A DNA stretch of 64,000 nt, from positions 868,001-932,000 of the forward strand of contig NZ_CVTY01000007.1 in assembly GCF_001182045.1 (NCBI RefSeq), read 5' to 3'. This DNA comes from Dakarella massiliensis (GTDB taxonomy: Bacteria; Pseudomonadota; Gammaproteobacteria; Burkholderiales; Burkholderiaceae_F). Of this stretch, positions 35,727-45,958 are shown piece after piece (the first letter of the stretch is position 1; each line of letters starts with the position of its first letter). Under the pieces are notes generated by a model. That model saw only the letters and a program-made list of their open reading frames with translations, was not told where the DNA came from and searched no databases. The position numbers were made by a program, and so were the translations under genes.

Positions 35727-37643
35727 TTATTTACCCGCGGACCCGGTGCCGGCAACCTTCTTGGGAGGGTCGGGGCGCCAGATCTTGCCGATGTGAATCT
35801 TCTTCAGGTGCTTCTGACGGCCATAGACCAGATTCACAAGACCGCGGGAGACAAACACCGCCGTGAAGAGCGAGGTCAGAATACCGAGACAGTGCACCAC
35901 AGCGAAACCGCGGATCGGACCGGAGCCGAAGATCAGCAGAGCGATACCGGCGATGAGAGACGTCACGTTCGAGTCCACAATCGTCGCGAAGGCTCTGTCA
36001 TAACCTTCCTTGATAGCCACCTGAGGCGTCCTCCAGGCTCTCAGTTCCTCTCGGATACGTTCGTTGATCAGCACGTTCGAGTCGACGGACATACCGATTG
36101 AAAGCGCGAGAGCGCCGATACCCGGCAGCGTGAGCGTTGCCTGCAGCATCGAGAGGATGGCAACAATCAGGATCACGTTGAAAAGCAGCGTGATCGCTGA
36201 AATGATGCCGAACACCTCGTAGTACATCATCATGAAGATCGACACCACGATGAAGCCGTAGATCGACGCCTTGAAGCCCGCGGCAATGTTTGCCTGGCCG
36301 AGGCTCGGGCCGACAAGTCGTTCTTCCACGATTTCCATCGGAGCTGCCAGTGAACCGGCTCTCAGCAGCAGAGCCGTATCCGTCGCTTCGATCGTCGTCA
36401 TCGCACCGGAAATCTGCACGTGACCGCCGCCAATTTCCTGACGGATCACCGGGGCCGTCACCACCTGGCCGTGTCCCTTCTCGAAGAGGATGATCGCCAT
36501 GCGCTTGCCGACGTTATCGCGGGTCACTTCCTTGAAGATCCGGGCGCCCTTGTTGTCGAGCGTCAGATTCACGGTCGGTTCCTGCGTCTGGGAGTCGAAG
36601 CCCGGCTGCGCGTCCTGAAGGTTTTCACCGGTCAGCAGCACGCGGCGGCGGACGAGCACCTGGTGGTTCTCGCGGTCAGTGAAGACCTCGTCACCGAACG
36701 GAACCGTGCCGGATGCCATCTGGGTATAAGCCTCAGGCGTGTCATCCACCATGCGGATTTCGAGCGTTGCCGTACGGCCGAGAATGTCCTTAGCCTTCGC
36801 CGTATCCTGCACGCCCGGCAGCTCAACCACAATGCCGGTCGCGCCCTGCTGGGCAATCACAGGCTCCGCAACGCCGAGTTCATTGATTCGGTTATGCAGC
36901 GTGGAGATATTCTGCTTGATCGCGTAGTCCTGAACATCGCGGATCGCCTTATCGGTCATGCGGGCGACAATCTGATAGGTGCCGCCGTCCTGACGGTCTT
37001 CAAGCGCGAGATCTGGATCGGTGCTGCGGATCAGATCGAAGGCCTTATCGCGGGAATTCTCATCCGCGAACTGCATCACGATCGTGTCGCCGGAGCGGTC
37101 AACGCCGTTATTGCGGATGTCCTTATCGCGGAGCTGCGTGCGGATATCAGCGGCGTTCGAGTCAATACGCTTATGAATGGCGGCCTTCATATCAACTTCG
37201 AGACGGAAATGCACGCCGCCACGAAGGTCAAGACCAAGGTACATCGGCTTGCCGCCGATCGCCGAGAGCCATTCCGGAGTGTTCGGCACGAGGTTCAGCG
37301 CGATCACATAATCCGGGTTCGTCGGATCCGGGTTCAGAGCCCGTTCCAGCACCTCACGGCCCTGAAGCTGGAGCTCGGAGTCCGTCACGCCGAAACGCAC
37401 GCGGACGCTGGCGCTCGACTGCTGGCTGCCGGCATCCAGGTGTACGGCCTGAGGCTTGATTCCTGCGGATCGCAGCGCGTCCTCAACCTTCGCCATGGTG
37501 GCATCCGTTACCTTCACCGTCGCCTTTCCGGGAGAGACCTGAATAGCAGGCGACTCGCCGAAGAAGTTCGGGATCGTGTAGAGAATACTGATGACGAGGG
37601 CAAACAGGATGATGAGGTATTTCCAAATGGGATAACGATTCAT
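35727..37643 (-). CDS. secD: Protein translocase subunit SecD
   Basis: A 638-residue RND-family subunit with one N-terminal TM helix (YLIILFALVISILYTIPNFF), a large periplasmic P1 domain (MYLGLDLRGGVHFRLEVD marks its start) and a C-terminal block of five TM helices containing SIGMSVDSNVLINERIREEL. It acts with SecF and YajC to drive late stages of export. The gene is 146 bases after yajC; that gap holds two hairpins without T-runs (37659-37677 and 37737-37758), so read-through from yajC is expected. Confidence 0.96.
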   Translation of the reverse strand: MNRYPIWKYLIILFALVISILYTIPNFFGESPAIQVSPGKATVKVTDATMAKVEDALRSAGIKPQAVHLDAGSQQSSASVRVRFGVTDSELQLQGREVLERALNPDPTNPDYVIALNLVPNTPEWLSAIGGKPMYLGLDLRGGVHFRLEVDMKAAIHKRIDSNAADIRTQLRDKDIRNNGVDRSGDTIVMQFADENSRDKAFDLIRSTDPDLALEDRQDGGTYQIVARMTDKAIRDVQDYAIKQNISTLHNRINELGVAEPVIAQQGATGIVVELPGVQDTAKAKDILGRTATLEIRMVDDTPEAYTQMASGTVPFGDEVFTDRENHQVLVRRRVLLTGENLQDAQPGFDSQTQEPTVNLTLDNKGARIFKEVTRDNVGKRMAIILFEKGHGQVVTAPVIRQEIGGGHVQISGAMTTIEATDTALLLRAGSLAAPMEIVEERLVGPSLGQANIAAGFKASIYGFIVVSIFMMMYYEVFGIISAITLLFNVILIVAILSMLQATLTLPGIGALALSIGMSVDSNVLINERIREELRAWRTPQVAIKEGYDRAFATIVDSNVTSLIAGIALLIFGSGPIRGFAVVHCLGILTSLFTAVFVSRGLVNLVYGRQKHLKKIHIGKIWRPDPPKKVAGTGSAGK

Positions 37644-37789
37644 CTTGACTACCCAAAACCCGGCCTGATAAGCCGGGCATAAAGAATAATGCAGACCCGC
37701 TCGGGCGCTGTATCCAGCGTGAGCAGGGCCTGCCTCAGGAAGCCCGGAAAGGCTTCCTCAATAAATCTGTCCTGCGCGAAACCGGCTTC

Positions 37790-38128
37790 TCAGAACTTGA
37801 CGGTTCCCTTCGGGAGCACGTTCGCGATGGTCTGACGGGCCATGACGATCGTCACCGGGGTGCCTTCGACGGTCGAGATCTGGATCTTGACGTTCTGTTC
37901 GTCGAGATCAGCGACCTTGCCCATGATGCCACCGGCGGTCATCACTTCATCGCCCTTGTTGAGACCTTCGACCATCTTCTGGTGTTCCTTCGCGCGCTTC
38001 TGCTGCGGGCGGATCAGGAAGAGCCAGAAAACGACGATGATGAGAATGAGGGGCAGGAACTGCATAAGAGCGGCGGAAGCACCGCCGGCTGCGGCGTCTG
38101 CCGCGAGAGCATCAGAAATCAGAAACAT
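37790..38128 (-). CDS. yajC: Preprotein translocase accessory subunit YajC
   Basis: A 112-residue single-TM protein (about 22-42, LPLILIIVVFWLFLIRPQQKR) with the conserved RPQQKRAKEHQKMVEGLNKGDEV junction; the basic cytoplasmic tail ends VLPKGTVKF. It associates with SecDF. Its position between tgt and secD is the classical order. The Ala-rich N-terminus before the TM segment is a little longer than in E. coli. Confidence 0.95.
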   Translation of the reverse strand: MFLISDALAADAAAGGASAALMQFLPLILIIVVFWLFLIRPQQKRAKEHQKMVEGLNKGDEVMTAGGIMGKVADLDEQNVKIQISTVEGTPVTIVMARQTIANVLPKGTVKF

Positions 38129-38259
38129 GAGGTCTCAAGTCCTTGTTTATTCATTAGCCGAAAAGGGTACAGTCCCCCGGCCGGAAATCAATCAGCTGAT
38201 TATAAAGGAATAGGCCTCCCCGCTGTGCCAGCCGGGGAGGCCCTTCAGAGTGCAGAGCG

Positions 38260-40460
<2,201 letters not shown>

Positions 40461-40495
40461 GGCTTGACTGGCCAGATAAAGAAAGGAAACGTGGA

Positions 40496-40501
40496 ATTAT
40501 A
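40496..40501 (-). promoter_or_regulatory. -10 element of the queA operon
   Basis: A perfect TATAAT on the minus strand, 35 bases before queA. The -35 is weak. It is divergent from the sRNA promoter about 100 bases away. Confidence 0.55.
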
Positions 40502-40546
40502 CGCAGTGGGCAGATTTCGGCAGAGAGAAACCCAAGAGAAACGTAA

Positions 40547-40564
40547 ATTTGACAGATGTCAAAT
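40547..40564. promoter_or_regulatory. Perfect palindrome TTGAC-N4-GTCAA, FNR/CRP-family-like site
   Basis: ATTTGACA-GA-TGTCAAAT, eight-base arms, resembles the TTGAT-N4-ATCAA class bound by FNR-type regulators, with C/G at the fifth position. Its centre is about 60 bases upstream of the predicted sRNA start, the spacing of a class I activator site, and about 95 bases upstream of queA on the other strand. Confidence 0.5.
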
Positions 40565-40580
40565 CTTCTCAAATGTTAAA

Positions 40581-40595
40581 TGAGAATTATTTTCA
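40581..40595. promoter_or_regulatory. Fur box over the sRNA promoter
   Basis: TGAGAATTATTTTCA matches the 7-1-7 Fur consensus TGATAATnATTATCA at 12 of 14 positions. It covers the -35 region of the extended -10 promoter TGATAGTAT (40601-40609), a typical Fur-repressor placement. Confidence 0.7.
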
Positions 40596-40600
40596 ATTTG

Positions 40601-40609
40601 TGATAGTAT
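40601..40609 (+). promoter_or_regulatory. Extended -10 promoter of the putative sRNA
   Basis: TGATAGTAT (TG-n-TAGTAT). Transcription should begin near 40616. Confidence 0.55.
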
Positions 40610-40615
40610 TTGGCT

Positions 40616-40735
40616 CATCAGTTCCACGGGGTCGGGACTGGTTAAGCAGTTGGATCGGCAGAGCTTCTCCTCTCTGCTGGTTTTCAGGTATCTCTTTTAG
40701 GGGCGGCGTGGACAGACGGCCGCCCCCTTTTTTTT
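40616..40735 (+). ncRNA. Putative Fur-regulated small RNA with anti-Shine-Dalgarno loop
   Basis: A ~120-nt unit with no credible ORF. It shows three hairpins. Stem-loop 1 pairs 40619-40625 with 40634-40640. Stem-loop 2 pairs 40656-40663 with 40672-40679, extendable outward with G-T pairs, and exposes the loop CTTCTCCT, complementary to an AGGAGAAG ribosome-binding site. The intrinsic terminator pairs 40700-40707 with 40719-40726 and ends in eight T's. A Fur box and extended -10 precede it, and it is divergent from queA so the terminator cannot belong to that gene. This is the design of iron-starvation sRNAs such as RyhB, PrrF, NrrF and Burkholderia BrrF, but I see no clear sequence identity to them. 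The start site is inferred. Confidence 0.65.
40700..40735 (+). terminator. Terminator of the putative sRNA
   Basis: GGGGCGGC/GCCGCCCC stem (40700-40707 with 40719-40726), 11-base loop, then C and TTTTTTTT. Confidence 0.88.
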
Positions 40736-40763
40736 GCGGTTTGGACCAAAGAGAAACCTTTTT

Positions 40764-40772
40764 TGGCATAAT
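40764..40772 (+). promoter_or_regulatory. Extended -10 promoter of tRNA-Leu
   Basis: TGGCATAAT (TG-n-CATAAT), ending 31 bases before the mature tRNA; no convincing -35. Confidence 0.5.
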
Positions 40773-40803
40773 ATGACGTCTTTGCATCATGCATTGTCAC
40801 ATT

Positions 40804-40888
40804 GCCCGGGTGGCGGAATGGTAGACGCAGCGGACTCAAAATCCGCCGACTAAACATCGTGAGGGTTCGAGTCCCTCCCCGGGCACCA
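40804..40888 (+). tRNA. tRNA-Leu (anticodon CAA)
   Basis: An 85-base class II tRNA: acceptor GCCCGGG/CCCGGGC, D-arm TGGCGGAATGGTAGACGC, anticodon stem GCGGA/TCCGC with loop CTCAAAA (CAA), a long variable arm and encoded CCA. It decodes UUG. Confidence 0.96.
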
Positions 40889-40956
40889 TCTGATTTTCCC
40901 CTTCCTCTTCAGCTCGATCGCGTTCCGCGGTCAGGCTTCCCGTACTCCTCAGACGC

Positions 40957-41703
40957 TTATCTCGTGATATCAAACGAGAGCTGCACGTCAGACGCTTTTC
41001 CCCGGATAATGCGGCACTCGACCGGAATATGCCCATAGGTCTTCGAGACACGCTTATAGAAAATCAGCGGCATGTTGGCGAGTTTCGGCGCGAGAAGCCG
41101 CTTTGCGAGGTCTTCGGTCCCGATATCCCAGGCGATGAAGTTTGAGGTCTCCACAATCTCAACACCGAACTCCCGCTCGTAGAAGCTGTAGAGCGACTCA
41201 TCGGGTTCGAGATGCTTATCAAACCGCTCGAAGGTGAGCCCCTTGAAATAGTCACCCCGGAGAAAGAGCTCATCGATTCCCTGAAATTCCCCGTTTTTAT
41301 CGATCTGGTGACGGAGCACGTGGATCACAGGATCGTCCTTCTTCAGGCGAAGGCGGACAGAGAACTCGTCTCCCGCGGGAATGGTTTCGAGGAAGAGGAC
41401 CTTCCGGTCCACCATGATCATCGGCATGCCGTCCCGCGTCTGGAAGGGCTGAAAGCGGTTCCAGAAGCCTGCGCCCCCGTCCCGATAGGACCGGACATAG
41501 GTGCCGGATCCCTGACGGCGCCAGAGGATCCCCTCTTCACAGAGTTCCCCCACCGCGTGACGGAGCGTTCCGACACTGACTCCGAGTTCGCGCGAGAGCT
41601 CGCCTTCCGGCGGCAGCTTCGCCCCGGGGAGCCACTCCCGCGTCTCCAGACGCTTCAGGATCTTCCGTTTTGCTGCTTCGTAAAGCGGTACGCCGTTTCC
41701 CAT
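40957..41703 (-). CDS. GntR-family regulator, HutC/UTRA type
   Basis: A 248-residue repressor-like protein. The N-terminal winged helix (about 1-70) has the GntR signature LPPEGELSRELGVSVGTLRHAV and the wing RRQGSGTYV; the C-terminal UTRA domain (about 85-245) binds a small ligand. It is divergent from the AbgA-like amidohydrolase 188 bases away and is its probable regulator. The ligand is unknown; N-acyl amino acids or folate breakdown products are guesses from the neighbour. Start: ATG with AGAAGGGGAG immediately upstream. Confidence 0.87.
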   Translation of the reverse strand: MGNGVPLYEAAKRKILKRLETREWLPGAKLPPEGELSRELGVSVGTLRHAVGELCEEGILWRRQGSGTYVRSYRDGGAGFWNRFQPFQTRDGMPMIMVDRKVLFLETIPAGDEFSVRLRLKKDDPVIHVLRHQIDKNGEFQGIDELFLRGDYFKGLTFERFDKHLEPDESLYSFYEREFGVEIVETSNFIAWDIGTEDLAKRLLAPKLANMPLIFYKRVSKTYGHIPVECRIIRGKASDVQLSFDITR

Positions 41704-41723
41704 CTCCCCTTCTCTTTTTTTGC

Positions 41724-41747
41724 CCGGAGTATACGGATCACATCCGG
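41724..41747. promoter_or_regulatory. Candidate GntR operator in the divergent intergenic region
   Basis: CCGGA(41724-41728)..TCCGG(41743-41747) brackets GTATAC (41729-41734), a palindrome like the core of HutC-family operators. It lies about 20 bases upstream of the GntR start. A similar GTATAT element occurs near 41766. Assignment is tentative. Confidence 0.35.
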
Positions 41748-41891
41748 ATTTTCACCGCGAAAGATGTATATGACTTCGGTTTTACCCGTTATTTTAAACA
41801 GCAAACGTCACAATAAAGTGTTATATGCGGGCATCAGATCCGCGCTATTCCGGCGGTTTCACCGGACCTTTTATTGGAAGGAGACATCAAG

Positions 41892-43184
41892 ATGGCAGAT
41901 GCATTTGACCGTTACGTACCCGAAATGATCGAAACCCGGCGCCGTATTCATAAGCGCCCGGAGCTCGGTTGGACGGAGTTTGAGACCACCGCGATCGTAG
42001 CGAAGAAACTCACTGAACTCGGCTTTGAAATCCATCTCGGCCGTGAAGTAGTGAATCCCGAAGCGGTCCTCGGACGTGATCCGAAAGCGGTCGAAGAAGC
42101 CATCGCCCGTGCCCGCGAGGCCGGAGTGCCGGAGGAGCTTCTCAAGCGGATGAATGGGTACACGGGCTGCGTCGGAATTCTCGACACCGGCCGCCCCGGT
42201 CCGACGCTTGCCTTCCGTCACGATATGGACGCGCTCCCGATTCAGGAGATCACGGATCCCGCGTCTGACCATCTGCCCGCGCGTGAAGGCTTCGCCTCCA
42301 CGTTCAAGGGCAAGATGCACGCCTGCGGCCACGACTCCCACACCGCGGTCGGCCTCGGCGTCGCGCACTGGCTCGCGGATAACAAGGACCGGCTCTGCGG
42401 CCGCATCAAGCTGATCTTCCAGCCTTCCGAAGAAGGGACTCGCGGCGCGGGCGCCATGGTGGCGGCTGGTGTCGTTGATGATGTTGACTGGTTCTTCGGC
42501 GCACACGTCGGCGTCACCGCGAAAACCGGACATATCCAGCTCTGCGCGGACGGCTACCTCGCGACCACGAAGTTCGATGTGAATTTCACCGGCATTCAGT
42601 CCCACGCCGGTGCGAAGCCTGAGGCCGGCCGCAGCGCGCTTCTCGCCGCCGCTAACGCCGCGATCATGCTGAACGCCATTTCCCGCACGTCAGAAGGTGA
42701 CACCCGGGTGTCCGTCGGCCGGCTTGACGCCGGTGAAGGACGCAACATCACGCCGGCTCACGCCCACATGGAGTGCGAGGTCCGCGGTTCCACGCATGAA
42801 GCAAACGAATTCATGTTCTCCCGCGCGCAGGAAGTCGTGAAGGGGGCGGCCGACATGCTCGGCGTGAAGTACGACCTCATCAAGACTGGTCAGGCCACCA
42901 CACTCGTCACAACGCCGAAGGCTATGGAAACGATGCGAAAAGCGGCTGAAGCGGTTCCCGGCGTCACCGTAGAGGATATCCACCACTGCGGCGGGTCCGA
43001 AGACTGCACGCTCTTCATGCGCCGGGTCGCGGAGCACGGCGGAAACCCGGGCTTCTTCCTCTTCGGCTGCGAGAACAAGGGGCACCACCGTCCGGACTTC
43101 GATATCCAGGACACGGTGAACCTGAAGCCGGGCTTTGAAGTCTTCACGAACATTGCCACGGCGGTCTGCGGGCGCAAAGACTGA
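41892..43184 (+). CDS. M20-family amidohydrolase, AbgA-like (p-aminobenzoyl-glutamate hydrolase subunit A type)
   Basis: A 430-residue metallopeptidase of the M20D group. Metal ligands are in MHACGHDSHTA, the catalytic/metal glutamates in QPSEEGTRGAGAMV, and the lid domain has GIQSHAGAKPEAG. A stretch after the first helix (LGREVVNPEAVLG) and TGRPGPTLAFRHDMDALP follow E. coli AbgA closely rather than HipO-type hippurate hydrolases. AbgA works with AbgB to cleave the folate catabolite p-aminobenzoyl-glutamate; no abgB or abgT is adjacent. The ATG at 41892 has AAGGAGA upstream; the earlier TTG at 41874 is unlikely. It is divergent from a GntR gene. Confidence 0.83.
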   Translation: MADAFDRYVPEMIETRRRIHKRPELGWTEFETTAIVAKKLTELGFEIHLGREVVNPEAVLGRDPKAVEEAIARAREAGVPEELLKRMNGYTGCVGILDTGRPGPTLAFRHDMDALPIQEITDPASDHLPAREGFASTFKGKMHACGHDSHTAVGLGVAHWLADNKDRLCGRIKLIFQPSEEGTRGAGAMVAAGVVDDVDWFFGAHVGVTAKTGHIQLCADGYLATTKFDVNFTGIQSHAGAKPEAGRSALLAAANAAIMLNAISRTSEGDTRVSVGRLDAGEGRNITPAHAHMECEVRGSTHEANEFMFSRAQEVVKGAADMLGVKYDLIKTGQATTLVTTPKAMETMRKAAEAVPGVTVEDIHHCGGSEDCTLFMRRVAEHGGNPGFFLFGCENKGHHRPDFDIQDTVNLKPGFEVFTNIATAVCGRKD

Positions 43185-43224
43185 CCTCTGATACCGGGGC
43201 ACCGCTGGCCCCAGCGGTAAGAAA

Positions 43225-43250
43225 AAGGGCGATCCGTCGGGATCGCCCTT
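43225..43250. terminator. Bidirectional terminator between the amidohydrolase and kdpD
   Basis: AAGGGCGATCC/GGATCGCCCTT (43225-43235 with 43240-43250, GTCG loop) with A's to the left and ATTTTT to the right. A second perfect hairpin (43201-43218) precedes it. The kdp operon therefore ends right after kdpD. Confidence 0.88.
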
Positions 43251-43263
43251 ATTTTTGGCTTCC

Positions 43264-45924
43264 TCAGGCCGCTTTCACAGGCCCCAGCTCCGGGAGCCAG
43301 AGTTTCACGGCCGCGCCTCCATCCGGCATATTCGCGGCGGACACCTTCCCGTGATGCGCCTCAGCGATCACGCGCACCAGAGCGAGTCCAAGCCCCGCCT
43401 TCCGCTCTCCGCTTTCCGCAGGCGGCGCGGAAGAGGCTTCTCCTGCCGCCACCTCGGCCGTAAAGGCTTTGATCCCCTGCGGGATGCCCTTCCCGTGATC
43501 CCGCACCACGATCTCGACCCCGTGATTCTTCCCCTGAGCCGAAATCTCAACCGGCGTTCCCTTCGGGGAATACTTTTCCGCGTTATCGATCAGGTTCTCA
43601 AGCGCCCGCATGACGAGCGACCGGTCGATCCGGACCTTCGGCAGGTCAGACGCGACATCCGTCTGAATGGTCTTCCCGGAATCGATGCTCCAAAACTGTC
43701 CTGCGGCTTCCGTAATGAGCTGCGAGATATCTGCCCCCGTGAGGTCGAGTTCCGCGTTACCGGCCTGCAGCCGCGCCATTTCCTTCAGGTTCCCGGTAAG
43801 GCGGCGAAGCAGCGCGGCCTGCCCCTGAATCGAGGACACCGCGGCTGAGTACGGGCTTCCGAGCAACTCAGGGAGAAGTTTCTCCGTGGTCTTCAGAATC
43901 GAATTCACCGGGAAACTGATATCGCGGGACACAGCGCCGAGCAGCGTCGCGCGCATCCGCTCGGCTTCACCCCGGATCATGGCGTCCTTCGCGATATTTG
44001 AGTACTCAATTCGCTCAATGGTCTGTGCGACCTGTACAGCACAGGCGTCAAGCAGCCGCTTCGTGTCGGGATTCTCAAGCGTCAGGGCTCCGGTCGGGCT
44101 GAGCGCCATCACGCCCCAGCACCGCTGCCGCGTGAGAAGCGGAATCATCCGTTCCTTCGCGGCTGAGAGCGTCATCGTCCCAAGACCTGCTTCCTGCGAG
44201 TGGTCGTAAGACCACTGCGCCACTTCAATATCGGGGAGCTTTTTCGCTTTGAAGCTGAGCCGGTCATCGTGATCCGGGAACCCAAGCGAGATATCCGCCT
44301 GAAGGAGCGGCGAGAGATGACGCTGCACCACTTCCGCCACCTGCTCCACCGTGATCGACTTCGTGAGCTCCTTCGCAAGCTCCGCCACCGCAGAACTCCG
44401 GAAGTCGCGCACGCAGGCGAGATCCGCTTCGCGGCGCAGCTTCCCCGACATCAGGCCGACATAGACCGCCGTGATGAGGACAAGGAAGAACGTGAAGATG
44501 TACTGCGTGTTATTCGTCGTGAACTTCAGAATCGGCGGCACGTAGAAGAAGTCAAACGCGAGTGCCGCAAGGAACACCGCCCAGGCGGCCGGTCCGCAGC
44601 CCCACACGGCACCCACCGCAACCGCCATCAGGAGAATCAGAATGATGACGTTCGCGGGTTCAAAGATGGAAAGCAGGAACGCGGTGGCGACAAGCGTTGC
44701 CGCGCAGGCGAGCGTCGCCCAGAGGTAATTGATCGCCGGCGCGTTCCCTTCGCCGTTCAGCCACTTCGATCGCTCACGGGTCTTTGAATCCTCAAGCGCG
44801 ATCTGCACCACATCGAGATCCGGATATCGGGTGAGGAGCTTATCGGCGACTCCTGCGCGGAAGATCGCGAACCTGGACCGGGGTTTCGCGCCGAGCACGA
44901 TCTTCGTCACATTGCGGCGCCGCGCGTATTCCGCTATCACGGCAACCGGATCGCTCCCTGACAGCACCGTCGTTTCAGCTCCGAGCTGACCGGCGAGATT
45001 CAGCACATCGAACACCCGCTTCTTCTCTTCACTGTCAGGTCTCGAAGGATCCTCCACGTGGACCGCGATCCACTCAGCTTTCATGCGGTTCGCGAGGCGG
45101 GCCGTCTCACGCACGAGACGCGCGCTGTCGGTGCTCGTACCGATCGCGACGAGAAGCCGGTCCTGCGCTTCCCACACGGTCGCGATGGCACTCTCCTGGC
45201 GGTACGCCCGCATCTGCGCGTCCACGCGGTCCGCCGTGCGGCGGAGCGCAAGTTCACGGAGCGCGATGATGTTTCCCTTCCGGAAGAAGTTATGCGCGGC
45301 GCGCGCCGCGATATTCGGGAGGTAGATCTTCCCTTCGTCCAGCCGCTTCAGGAGTTCGTCTGCCGGAATATCGACGAGTCTCACCTCCCAGGCCTCATCA
45401 AAAATCCGGTCCGGCACGGTTTCGCGGACCGTGATCCCGGTGATGCCGGCCACCACGTCATTCAGGCTCTCGAGATGCTGGACGTTAAGCGCGGTGTAAA
45501 CATCGATCCCGGCTTCGAGCAGCTCCTCCACATCCTGCCAGCGCTTTGCGTGGCGGCTTCCAGGGAGGTTGGAGTGCGCAAGCTCATCCACCACAAGGAG
45601 CTGGGGGTGGCGCTTCAGCGCCGCCTCAATATCAAATTCGTGAAGGTTGCTGCGGCCCTGAACGGTGCGCTTCGGAAGAATCTCAAAGCCGTCAAGCAGC
45701 TCACTCGTCTCCTCGCGGCCGTGGGTTTCCGCGAGCCCCACCACAACGTCGACCCCGGCCTTCCGCTGGGCCTTCGCCTCGGTGAGCATCGTGTAGGTCT
45801 TGCCTACCCCGGCGCAGGCGCCGAAGAAGATCTTCAGCTTTCCCCGGCCGCTCTCATCCTCTGACTGCTGTATGGAGGCCAGAAGCGCGTCCGGATCGGG
45901 TCTCTCTTCGGTATCGTCTCTCAT
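43264..45924 (-). CDS. kdpD: KdpD sensor protein lacking the H-box histidine
   Basis: A KdpD of 886-888 residues with the full domain order: N-terminal KdpD domain with Walker A GACAGVGKT (about 37-45), a universal-stress-like domain (about 255-375), four TM segments (about 401-495), a GAF-like domain (about 510-640) and a histidine-kinase core. The H-box reads LLGAVSRDISFPV where E. coli has LLASLSHDLRTPL: the phosphoacceptor His is Arg669 (CGC, 43924-43926; numbering from the ATG at 45930). The N-box LIDNAEKYSP, DHGKGIP and GLGLALV are kept, so ATP binding may remain. No kdpE follows. The ATG at 45924 is seven bases after GGAGG and is preferred to the ATG at 45930, which is one base after it. 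Confidence 0.93.
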   Translation of the reverse strand: MRDDTEERPDPDALLASIQQSEDESGRGKLKIFFGACAGVGKTYTMLTEAKAQRKAGVDVVVGLAETHGREETSELLDGFEILPKRTVQGRSNLHEFDIEAALKRHPQLLVVDELAHSNLPGSRHAKRWQDVEELLEAGIDVYTALNVQHLESLNDVVAGITGITVRETVPDRIFDEAWEVRLVDIPADELLKRLDEGKIYLPNIAARAAHNFFRKGNIIALRELALRRTADRVDAQMRAYRQESAIATVWEAQDRLLVAIGTSTDSARLVRETARLANRMKAEWIAVHVEDPSRPDSEEKKRVFDVLNLAGQLGAETTVLSGSDPVAVIAEYARRRNVTKIVLGAKPRSRFAIFRAGVADKLLTRYPDLDVVQIALEDSKTRERSKWLNGEGNAPAINYLWATLACAATLVATAFLLSIFEPANVIILILLMAVAVGAVWGCGPAAWAVFLAALAFDFFYVPPILKFTTNNTQYIFTFFLVLITAVYVGLMSGKLRREADLACVRDFRSSAVAELAKELTKSITVEQVAEVVQRHLSPLLQADISLGFPDHDDRLSFKAKKLPDIEVAQWSYDHSQEAGLGTMTLSAAKERMIPLLTRQRCWGVMALSPTGALTLENPDTKRLLDACAVQVAQTIERIEYSNIAKDAMIRGEAERMRATLLGAVSRDISFPVNSILKTTEKLLPELLGSPYSAAVSSIQGQAALLRRLTGNLKEMARLQAGNAELDLTGADISQLITEAAGQFWSIDSGKTIQTDVASDLPKVRIDRSLVMRALENLIDNAEKYSPKGTPVEISAQGKNHGVEIVVRDHGKGIPQGIKAFTAEVAAGEASSAPPAESGERKAGLGLALVRVIAEAHHGKVSAANMPDGGAAVKLWLPELGPVKAA

Positions 45925-45958
45925 GTGCATGCCTCCTCTCTGTCAGTCTTTACTTGGT

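Noticed and set aside
37659..37758. Two hairpins between yajC and secD as terminators.
   Set aside because: Neither is followed by a T-run on the minus strand, and yajC-secD-secF are normally co-transcribed.
40549..40776. 75-codon ORF covering the sRNA region.
   Set aside because: It starts upstream of the predicted transcript, runs through the terminator and T-tract, and has no Shine-Dalgarno.
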